Origin: CAG-303 sp034172985
GTDB taxonomy: Bacteria; Bacillota; Clostridia; Lachnospirales; Lachnospiraceae
Length of the DNA: 45,974 nucleotides
Reading direction: 5' to 3'
Assembly: GCA_034172985.1 (NCBI GenBank)
Contig: JAXFDY010000048.1
Location: forward strand, 1 to 45,974
Made by a program: the position numbers and the translations under genes. The notes under the pieces are model-generated. The model saw only the letters and a list, made by a program, of their open reading frames with translations. It did not search any database and was not told the origin of the DNA. Of the stretch, positions 1-8,000 are shown piece by piece. Each line of letters begins with the position of its first letter. Positions within the stretch are counted from its first letter, which is position 1.

Positions 1-1530
1 CCTGTTCTCATAATAGATGCTCTCCATCCCAAGATTCCTTGGTGCCTGAAAATCTTTCTTTGGGTTATCGCCCACGTATACCATTTCTTCATAAGGAATC
101 TGTAATCTTCCCTGCATAATTCGAAATGCAATATCATTTGGTTTCCGAAACTGCACGCCGCCTAATTCATCCGTAATGATGACTTCATCCACATAATCAG
201 ATAATCCTAATGCATGAATTTTATTTTTCTGACCTTCCGGGCGTCCGTCCGTAATAATACCCAGCTTAATATTTTTCTTTCGAAGTTCACACAATAGTTT
301 TTTTACATCCTCACTCAATCCTATATGAGGTTTATGTGTGCGATATATATCCAGACATTCTTCTTTTAAACTGTCTGTATAAATCCCTTCTTCCACCAGC
401 ACTGCATCAATCGCAGATTTTCCCTGGCAAAAAGCTTTCCATAATTTTTCCTCTGCCAGTTCCACCATAGGAAGCCGTTCTGCCACTGCTATGTACCCAC
501 TTCTCACATAATCTTTTTCGTTGTATAATGTGTCATCCAAATCAAAGATGACTGCACTTATTTTATGAGTATTTTTACTATTTTCTACACATACACTTTG
601 ATCATAGCGGCTGTATACCATTCCATGACATGCGGCATTATCTTTATAAAACAGTTTTTCACCCAAAAGAATTTTTAAAACAGCTTCTGCGGAATCAGCC
701 CCCGCTTTCATGGATAAAGGAGCACCCCCACCATAACGCGGATTAATCTCTATATAATAATCTATGTCTGTTCCTTTTTCTCTGATTAATTGCACAGTAA
801 TCGGTCCGCACGGCTTAAAATCTTCAATCAGTTTCAGACATTCCTCCTTGATTTTTTCATCCTGACAAATCTGCGTTTTTATTACCTCTCCGCTTCGAAC
901 AACCATACGCTCTCTTGGTGTCACAAAAACCGGTTTCCCCTGTAAATCACAAAATATATCGACTGTATATTCTGTTCCTTCTATAAATGACTGAATCACA
1001 TAGTTCTTTATTTTTTTCGCGTATATTTTCAAATCTTCCTGAGAATTAACTTTATATGCATCCACACTGGAGCTTCCATCTCTCGGCTTGATAAAGCAAG
1101 GATAATTTCCATCATATTTCCAAAAATCATCTATTGTCCTGGGTGCATTCAACCCCAATTCTTGAAAATAAGAGGCTGTATATCTTTTATCCCTGCACAA
1201 TTTTATTTTATCAAATGCACTTATAAAAACCTGAGTACCAATATGTAAAAATCTTTCTCTCTCCTGGGAAAGGATAAGTAAATCCGTATCAATGGTAGGA
1301 ATCAGCGCATCGATATGTTCCTTCTTACAGATATCAAGAAGCATAGGGATATATTCCTTCTCTGAAATTCTGCAGACAATCTTTTGAACATCACAAAAAT
1401 AGAATGCCGGAGCAGTATCTGTAATATCTGCACCATAAATTTCCAAAGGAATATGATTTCTTTCTGCTGCCTGTCTGAACGCCTGTATCAACTCTACCCT
1501 TCGTCCTACACTTGTAAATAATATCCTCAT
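1..1530 (-). CDS. ATP-grasp / HAD hydrolase fusion protein (3' end outside window)
   Basis: The reading frame is open from the ATG at 1530 to the window edge (510 codons, no stop), so the C-terminus is missing. Residues about 1-300 look like an ATP-grasp ligase of the carbamoyl-phosphate-synthase-like group: an N-terminal pre-ATP-grasp segment starting MRILFTSVGRR, then a nucleotide-binding region (FIKPRDGSSSVDAY) and the metal-binding end (YYIEINPRYGGGAP). From about residue 340 a HAD hydrolase begins, with motif I FDLDDTLYNE and the late acidic motif YVGDNPKKDF. ATP-grasp enzymes join a carboxylate to an amine or similar nucleophile. The substrate here is unknown, but the neighbouring sugar transferase suggests decoration of a surface glycan or its precursor. 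The start overlaps the stop of that gene as ATGA, with a GAGGTGGAG ribosome site inside it, so the two are probably translationally coupled. Confidence 0.85.
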   Translation of the reverse strand, partial: MRILFTSVGRRVELIQAFRQAAERNHIPLEIYGADITDTAPAFYFCDVQKIVCRISEKEYIPMLLDICKKEHIDALIPTIDTDLLILSQERERFLHIGTQVFISAFDKIKLCRDKRYTASYFQELGLNAPRTIDDFWKYDGNYPCFIKPRDGSSSVDAYKVNSQEDLKIYAKKIKNYVIQSFIEGTEYTVDIFCDLQGKPVFVTPRERMVVRSGEVIKTQICQDEKIKEECLKLIEDFKPCGPITVQLIREKGTDIDYYIEINPRYGGGAPLSMKAGADSAEAVLKILLGEKLFYKDNAACHGMVYSRYDQSVCVENSKNTHKISAVIFDLDDTLYNEKDYVRSGYIAVAERLPMVELAEEKLWKAFCQGKSAIDAVLVEEGIYTDSLKEECLDIYRTHKPHIGLSEDVKKLLCELRKKNIKLGIITDGRPEGQKNKIHALGLSDYVDEVIITDELGGVQFRKPNDIAFRIMQGRLQIPYEEMVYVGDNPKKDFQAPRNLGMESIYYENR

Positions 1531-2159
1531 TTTTTCTCCACCTCATTTCCCCAAAATTCTTCCATGGTCACGGATGTATCACTACAGATTCCTTCCCGTT
1601 TCAATACTATACTCACTGTCTGGAATAATATTTTTATGTCCATCAAAAATGACAAATGGTCTACATAATATACATCTTTCTCCAATTTATCTTCCCAACT
1701 GATGCTGTTTCTCCCGTGTACCTGTGCATATCCCGTGATTCCCGGTCTGACTTCATGACGTCTGGTCTGAACATTGTTATACCTTGGCAGATATCGTACC
1801 AAAAGCGGCCTTGGACCCACAATGGACATATCGCCTTTCAGAATATTCCACAATTCCGGCAATTCGTCCAGAGACGTTGCTCTGAGCTTTTTTCCAAATG
1901 ATGTAAGTCTCTGTTCATCAGACAGAAGTTTTCCCTGAGCATCACGCTCATCTGTCATACTGCGAAATTTATACATCTTAAATATCTTCCCTTGAAACCC
2001 CGGCCGTTCCTGTGCAAATATCACGGGACTTCCTAACTTTTGGCGGACTGAAATAGCAATAATTAGCATAATAGGACTCAATAGGATTAATCCTGTTCCT
2101 GACAACAGAATATCAAGACATCGCTTCATATATTTTTCATAAATCCCTTTTCGTTTCAT
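1527..2159 (-). CDS. Undecaprenyl-phosphate sugar phosphotransferase (PglC/WcaJ-type)
   Basis: This 210-aa protein belongs to the monotopic phosphoglycosyl transferase family (bacterial sugar transferase), which moves a sugar-1-phosphate from a UDP-sugar to undecaprenyl phosphate and starts glycan synthesis at the inner membrane face. Visible signs are the N-terminal hydrophobic re-entrant helix (about residues 14-38), KMYKFRSM, the catalytic Asp-Glu pair in LDELPELWN, the GDMSIVGPRPLL block and RPGITGYAQVHGRN. Its length matches minimal PglC-type enzymes, without the extra WbaP-type N-terminal membrane domain. It is the first gene of a minus-strand unit with the ATP-grasp/HAD gene (4-nt overlap). 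It diverges from the O-antigen-ligase-like gene across 165 bp that carry a promoter for each direction. The sugar it uses cannot be read from sequence. Confidence 0.93.
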   Translation of the reverse strand: MKRKGIYEKYMKRCLDILLSGTGLILLSPIMLIIAISVRQKLGSPVIFAQERPGFQGKIFKMYKFRSMTDERDAQGKLLSDEQRLTSFGKKLRATSLDELPELWNILKGDMSIVGPRPLLVRYLPRYNNVQTRRHEVRPGITGYAQVHGRNSISWEDKLEKDVYYVDHLSFLMDIKILFQTVSIVLKREGICSDTSVTMEEFWGNEVEKK

Positions 2160-2200
2160 TCCCTGATTCCCCTGTTTCTTCTATATTTCCTTTACTACAT

Positions 2201-2230
2201 AGTATATCACTTTCCCCTGATATATTTCAA
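2201..2230 (-). promoter_or_regulatory. Sigma-A-type promoter for the sugar transferase unit
   Basis: On the minus strand a TTGAAA (-35, 2225-2230) and a TATACT (-10, 2201-2206) are separated by 18 bp, with a TGA just before the -10 giving an extended -10. It lies about 40 bp upstream of the ATG at 2159. This is a pattern match only. Confidence 0.5.
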
Positions 2231-2237
2231 CCTGAAC

Positions 2238-2267
2238 TTGCAATGCTTTGACAGCCTATGATATAAT
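2238..2267 (+). promoter_or_regulatory. Extended -10 promoter for the O-antigen-ligase-like gene
   Basis: On the plus strand TTGCAA (2238-2243), 18 bp and TGA-TATAAT (-10 at 2262-2267) form an extended -10 promoter. It would give a leader of about 50 nt before the ATG at 2325. It is back to back with the minus-strand promoter at 2201-2230. Confidence 0.5.
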
Positions 2268-2324
2268 ACGTCAAGGGTTTCTAGAATGCCTATTGTTTCT
2301 ATATAGGGAGGTTGTATTTTAAAA

Positions 2325-4136
2325 ATGAATGAAACAAAAGTAAAAAAAGAAAAAAAGAATTTAAGTAACACATGGTATCTGTTACTGATTGTATTTGCCA
2401 TGGCGGTTATTCCCCTGATTGTATACGGCTATGTATATGACTCTGAATTATCCGGTGCCAGTTGGTACTCTCTGCAAAGTACAGTGATTGATTTATTTAA
2501 CTTTTATAAAGCACAGGCTATTAAAATCATTGGCTGTGCTATGCTGTGTTTTTTACTTTGCCATCGTATTTTTGACAAAAAAAAGTTTCGCCTTCATATG
2601 GCATTTATCCCATTAGCCATTTATGGCATACTGGTCATTTTATCTATGCTGTTCTCTGAATACTCTTATTTTTCTCTTCACGGATTAGATGAACAGTTTG
2701 AAACTGTTTATGTCTTACTATCATATATGATTATGACGATCTTTTGTTATAACTTTATTAATGGTGAGAAAGATGTAAAATTTATTTTTAAGGCTTGTGG
2801 CATCAGCATTGCACTTTTATGCATAACAGGTATTTTTCAGCTTTTTTATAAAGATTTGCTGAATTTCGATTTTATCCAACATTTTTTGTTTTTGGGAGTT
2901 TCCAATGATTACACTTTAAAAAGCATGAACGATGGACAAGTTTACATGACTTTATATAATCCGAACTATGTGGGCACCTTTGGCGTACTATTTATTCCCA
3001 TGTTAACGATTCTTTCTGTCTTTTTAAAAAATAAGATCGGAAAATGGATTTGTTACGGACTCAGTTGCCTTTCCTTTCTCTGTCTTGTCGGCTCAGGTGC
3101 GAAAAACGGCATGATTGCATTATTTATCGTGCTTCTGCTTATACCTGTAGTATTCCGCAGGTCATTGAAAAAATCCTGGAGATATCTCCTTATATCTTAT
3201 GTCTCCTATGCCACTATTTTTCTGTTATTTAACATCATCAATGATGGCATGGCTACTGAAAATCTTGAAAAAGGATTTACCATAAAAAAATCTACCGACC
3301 ACAAACTGGAATCGATTGAAACAAATAAAGATAATGTTGTCATTACTTATAATGGAAACCAGTTATTCTGTACCTTTCATGTTACAGAAGGCGGTGATTA
3401 CTCCCTTGGTCTAAAAGATTCCAATGGAAATGACATATCCACAGAAGCATTACCGTCTGATTCCGAACAGGAACTGGATTACAAAATCACAGATGAACGT
3501 TTTCCATTTATCGTGGGGCTGACCACCCTTGGCTGGTTTGATGGTTTTTATGTAAATATCGATGATATGTCCTGGGGATTTACGAATCAGACCTTTGACG
3601 AAGGATATTATTATTTTACCCCTTATCAAAGATATACAAAAATAGATAATGCTGAAACTGCTATTTTCACCGATTATCCGGCACTTGCATCCGGGCGTGG
3701 ATATATCTGGGCCAGAACCATTCCACTATTAAAGAAATATTTCCTTTTGGGTTCCGGACCTGATACATTTACTCTTGTATTTCCACAGGCAGATTATGTG
3801 TCTGCATACAATAGTGACTGTCTTGGAATGATTTTTACAAAACCGCATAATCTTTATCTTCAGATTGGCGTACAGACAGGTGTTATATCGCTAATTGCCT
3901 ACCTGTGCTTTAATCTGATTTACCTGATTGATTCTATCCGTCTCTACTGGAAACGTGAAAGCAATACTTTCATGGACTGGGTGGGCATGGGTATTATGCT
4001 GTCCATAACCGGATACTTAATCTCCGGACTTGTAAATGACTCCACAGTCACTATGGCTCCTGTATACTGGTGTCTGATGGGAATAGGTCTTGCCGTAAAC
4101 CGCATTAATGCTAATTGTTTAACTTCGGACAATTAA
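2325..4136 (+). CDS. O-antigen ligase/polymerase-like membrane protein
   Basis: A 603-aa polytopic membrane protein with roughly a dozen hydrophobic segments. The C-terminal block (ASGRGYIWARTIPLL, LGSGPDTFTLVFPQ, KPHNLYLQIGVQTG) is typical of the Wzy_C / O-antigen ligase family, whose members polymerise or transfer lipid-linked glycans on the outer face of the membrane. Between about residues 310 and 445 sits a long hydrophilic, beta-rich segment that should lie outside the cell. It is larger than the usual periplasmic loop of the family. An AGGGAGG ribosome site lies 13 nt before the ATG. The gene is transcribed away from the sugar transferase. Its last 26 nt overlap the 3' end of the convergent LRR gene, so no separate terminator fits between them. 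Whether it polymerises or ligates is not decidable here. Confidence 0.82.
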   Translation: MNETKVKKEKKNLSNTWYLLLIVFAMAVIPLIVYGYVYDSELSGASWYSLQSTVIDLFNFYKAQAIKIIGCAMLCFLLCHRIFDKKKFRLHMAFIPLAIYGILVILSMLFSEYSYFSLHGLDEQFETVYVLLSYMIMTIFCYNFINGEKDVKFIFKACGISIALLCITGIFQLFYKDLLNFDFIQHFLFLGVSNDYTLKSMNDGQVYMTLYNPNYVGTFGVLFIPMLTILSVFLKNKIGKWICYGLSCLSFLCLVGSGAKNGMIALFIVLLLIPVVFRRSLKKSWRYLLISYVSYATIFLLFNIINDGMATENLEKGFTIKKSTDHKLESIETNKDNVVITYNGNQLFCTFHVTEGGDYSLGLKDSNGNDISTEALPSDSEQELDYKITDERFPFIVGLTTLGWFDGFYVNIDDMSWGFTNQTFDEGYYYFTPYQRYTKIDNAETAIFTDYPALASGRGYIWARTIPLLKKYFLLGSGPDTFTLVFPQADYVSAYNSDCLGMIFTKPHNLYLQIGVQTGVISLIAYLCFNLIYLIDSIRLYWKRESNTFMDWVGMGIMLSITGYLISGLVNDSTVTMAPVYWCLMGIGLAVNRINANCLTSDN

Positions 4137-5022
4137 TAAATGCTTTACTATTTACATTTGTGCCATCTGGAATCGATACAGATTCCAGACTGGTACAATT
4201 ATTAAAAGCATATAGTGCGATTCCCTTCAGATTAGCCGGGAATTCCACATTCGTTAATGATTGACAATTCTGAAATGCACTGATTCCGATACGCTCTACA
4301 TATTGCCCTATCTTTACAGATGTCACATCCTGACAATCTATAAATGCTTTTTCTGATATTTCAACAATATGATAAGTAACTCCATTCTCTGTCCATGTAT
4401 CAGGAAGTGTCACAGAACCGGAAATATAACTGCCCTGCATAATGGCTGCTCCCACTCCATCTACACACTTAACCACCAGACTCATACTATCTGAAACCTG
4501 ATTTCCTGTCTGACCCGAAGATGATGTTTTTTCTTCCGTCGCTTTCGTCTCTGTTGGAATTTCTCCGCTTATATCAACTGTTATATTATTATTATTACTA
4601 TTACTATTATTACTATTACTATTACTATTATTACTATTACTATTATTACTATTTCCTGTATTTCCCTGTGTACTCTGTGCTGTCTCACTATTTTCCTGAC
4701 TATTTCCCTGACTATTTCCCACACTGTTTGCAGCACTGTTTTGTGAAGAATTTTGTGTATTTGTAGTATTCACTTCTGTCTGCGTACCACTGCTTTCCTG
4801 GTTTTCTTCCATCACCAAAGTACTTCCTTGTTCTTCTGGAACGCTTTCATTTTCCTTATCTGAAGTATTCTTTTTTGTATGTTCTATGGTATCCAGCTTA
4901 TCATATTCAAACAACTGGATTTCTTTATTCTGCTGTCCTTTATAAATTAAACCGCCTGCAATTCCACCAACTATCACACATAATATCAGAATACCAATTA
5001 CCATTTTCTTTTTGTTCTTCAC
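4111..5022 (-). CDS. Membrane-anchored BspA-type leucine-rich-repeat protein
   Basis: 303 aa with a GTG start placed by AGGGAGGAG five bases upstream. It has a short basic N-terminus, one hydrophobic segment (about residues 8-27) that could be an anchor or uncleaved signal, then a long low-complexity linker (about 60-160) rich in Asn, Ser, Gln and Thr. The C-terminal ~110 residues carry LRR_5 (BspA-like) repeats: YHIVEISEKAFIDCQDVTSV, RIGISAFQNCQSLTNVEF, GIALYAFNNCTSLESVSI and a final AFINCPKL. LRR_5 proteins of anaerobes are surface proteins often tied to adhesion. It is the last gene of the pilus operon, after the giant secreted protein and a hairpin at 5044-5069. It may be a surface component used with the pili, but a role in assembly is not shown. 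Confidence 0.8.
   Translation of the reverse strand: MKNKKKMVIGILILCVIVGGIAGGLIYKGQQNKEIQLFEYDKLDTIEHTKKNTSDKENESVPEEQGSTLVMEENQESSGTQTEVNTTNTQNSSQNSAANSVGNSQGNSQENSETAQSTQGNTGNSNNSNSNNSNSNSNNSNSNNNNITVDISGEIPTETKATEEKTSSSGQTGNQVSDSMSLVVKCVDGVGAAIMQGSYISGSVTLPDTWTENGVTYHIVEISEKAFIDCQDVTSVKIGQYVERIGISAFQNCQSLTNVEFPANLKGIALYAFNNCTSLESVSIPDGTNVNSKAFINCPKLNN
4585..4653 (-). repeat. Trinucleotide microsatellite encoding an Asn/Ser linker
   Basis: Twenty-three uninterrupted triplets of ATT or ACT (plus strand) read as AAT (Asn) and AGT (Ser) codons within the linker of the LRR protein. The repeat unit is a multiple of three, so length change by slippage would keep the frame and alter only the linker length. 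Confidence 0.9.
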
Positions 5023-5043
5023 GATAACTCCTCCCTATAAAGA

Positions 5044-5069
5044 ACAGGGACTTAAAGTTAAGTCCCTGT
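5044..5069 (-). terminator. Intergenic hairpin between the giant secreted protein and LRR genes
   Basis: A 12-bp perfect inverted repeat (ACAGGGACTTAA / TTAAGTCCCTGT, 2-nt centre). On the minus strand it is followed by TCTTTAT, a weak T-tract. It may act as a partial terminator or mRNA-stabilising structure that lowers expression of the LRR gene relative to the pilus genes. Confidence 0.5.
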
Positions 5070-5085
5070 CTTATATCTACTACTA

Positions 5086-8000
5086 TTAATCAAGTGCAAA
5101 TAAATTTCTCATTGAAAATGTTACATTTTCAATAGCCTTAGCACCACGTCCATCTGTTACCTCAATCGTAAGATCTGCAGTACCACCCTTAATTTCACTA
5201 ATGAGCTGAGCATAAGATGCATCACCAATTGATGATTTTGCATCCTGCACATTAAATGTTCTCGCCGTACCACAGACTAAAGTATTTCCATAGTCTATCA
5301 ACGTAACTGCATCTGTCGCACCATCCGGAGTCCAGGTAATCTTTGCAGATTTAAATTTTCCAGAACCTGTTACCAAATCATCATCCTGTGCATAGAAATC
5401 GATATGATAATCACTATCTGCCATATACTCATAAATATAAATATGATTTCTTCCTGATGATTTCTGAGCATTTGTCACCGTTATTCTCGGTGTGAAATTT
5501 CCTGCAGTAATAGCTTTTACGATAGTGTTGACAAACAGCTTCAATTCAGCTTCATTTCCTGCTGTAATCGCACTGGTATTCTCATCTATCATGTCAGAAT
5601 GCCCTGCACCTGTATATGTGATGTTTGCCTTAGAATAAATATAAAAATTATTCGCCGCATCACCTTTGGTATAATAATAATAACCAGAAGTAGCATTATT
5701 ACTGCCCAGTGTATACCATACCATCACCTTATTATCAGGATCTTCTGTCGTTATGCCACCTTCTGTCACTGTCGGCATCTCGAGATCCAGCTGGAAGTAC
5801 TGGGTATGGGTTGTTGCCACTGTGATTTCTTTATCAATATTGTATGGATACTGGGTCACCTGACCTACATTGATAGAAGAAACCTTCGTTGTAGTCAGAT
5901 TAGAAGTCATGGCTGTACTGAAGTTTCCGTTATAAGGTGCCCAGTTATATAAGTTCTTACTCATATTTCCCGTATCTCCGGACCAGACTAATCCATCCCT
6001 GACAAAAGCATATCGAAGTAATGTTCCTGTGCTGATACCCTGTATTTCCGTAATGCTATTACCATCTGCATCTTTTGGCACATTTTTTGGTTCAGTATTC
6101 GTATCCGAGGAATCGAGATTATAAGATGATACATTATATCTGTCCATACCCACCAGACTTCTGAATCTTGTACTGATATTTCCTGACCAGTAACCACCTG
6201 CCGTGCTTTTTGATCCTGATGACGAATAACCCGATGCATAGGCACCTTCATATACTTTTCCGATTCCGGCACTTGCAGACTGTTTAGGCTTGGTTGTTTT
6301 ATACTCATCCGCTCTCAGCACAGAAAACGCCACTGTATCATGAGAGAAGAGTACCGCTTTTCCTGAATTAATAAACTCTTCGATTGCATTTGCTGCATCC
6401 TTTGACACATCTGCTTTTGCATACATATCTCCAAAGCCAATAACAAGCATATCATAATCCTGAAGATTTCCATATTCTTCATTAAATAAAGCCGGAGTCA
6501 TGGCTGTCACCTGAATCTTGTATCCAATAGACTTATATGTCTCCCATAACAGCTCTTCAAACGGATATGTTGAGCTACAAGTGGTCATGTTATCATACAA
6601 TCCCGGTGTGGTCACATATTTAGCCTTATTCTTAGTTGCCAGATCTTTAATATGAATTGAATTGCCCGTGGTCTCATCATAATATGCCATGAGTAATGTT
6701 GTACTTGTACTTGCCGGAACAATCTGCAGTACCTCAATATTCTTATCTACTCCTTTTATAGCAATAGAACCTGAGACCTCACTTCGGATATTTTTCGTTG
6801 TATCTTCTTCAGTAATCAAAAGTTTCCATATAAATACACCTGAATATCCTTTATCCAGTGTCACATTAATCGTAACACCATTGCTCATAATCTCTGAACC
6901 GGTCAAAACTTTCGGGTCATATGCTTCATTTCCATCATTAGTACTCTGCACTTCATTAAAAATACCATCTCCATTTTTATCTATAACGACAAGCACTTTA
7001 TAATTCTTATTGATATCTACATTATCAATAGTTGCCTTGAACTGTAAGTTTGTTTCTGTAGGATTATTTTTATCTACCGTAATCTGTGGTACTACAATTC
7101 CGCCATTATAACTGATATCACCTATTTCATCAGAACCATGCATTACCGATACTGATTTAATCACAGGATTCAGATTTCGATAAATATTGATAACGTTTCT
7201 TGCCTTTGTATATGTAGAACTGCTGGTACTTGGCGTGTATCTTACCACCGTATATTTCAGACTTGCATCCTCAGATATGGTTCGTATCATATTTCTCATA
7301 TGGGAGGTAGGATAAGTAAAGGACGGTTGATACAGCTTATTACCCAAAAGCACAATATTGCCGGCCTGCGCAAACTCAATCAGCTCATTCATCTTATATT
7401 CCGTCAAATCATTATCTGGATATCTGGCATTACCTGCTGTCACTTTGTACATATTTGCATTGTTATACCCATTTGCATCGCAGTATGACACAACTTCTGT
7501 ATATACATTTTTTAAATAACGATTTGAAGTTCCTGACTGATAACGATAATTACCTTCACTATCTGTTTCAAAATCAGTCGTAAGCATGCCCATAAGTACA
7601 TCGTTTACCTTAACTAAATCACCATATGCAAGGTAAACATAACCATTTAATGAGGTGTCATTATACACAGTAGAACCATTCATCGTATTCAGATTACCAA
7701 TGTTATCACCTACATAGATAATATCATAAGTCTCTACAAATGAATTATTTAAAGCATTCACTGCATTGGTAGAATAGCAGTCCACATCAATGACATATTT
7801 TCCAGCCGGTACTGTATAAGTTCCATCTGCATTCGGTGTCAGCGAAGATTTCGAGATAAGCTTTGACTCATCAATACCAATATCCTTTGCCAGAGTTTTA
7901 ATACTCTCTTCCGTATCAAAGACAAAATCTGTGGTCGGTTCAATCTCCAATACTTTCAGATAGATACCGCCTTTTCTTCCACTATATTCTCCATCACTTA

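Noticed and set aside
4521..4766. Plus-strand reading frame with a long poly-tyrosine run
   Set aside because: It is the antisense reading of the Asn/Ser triplet repeat in the LRR gene, has no ribosome site and no plausible protein composition.
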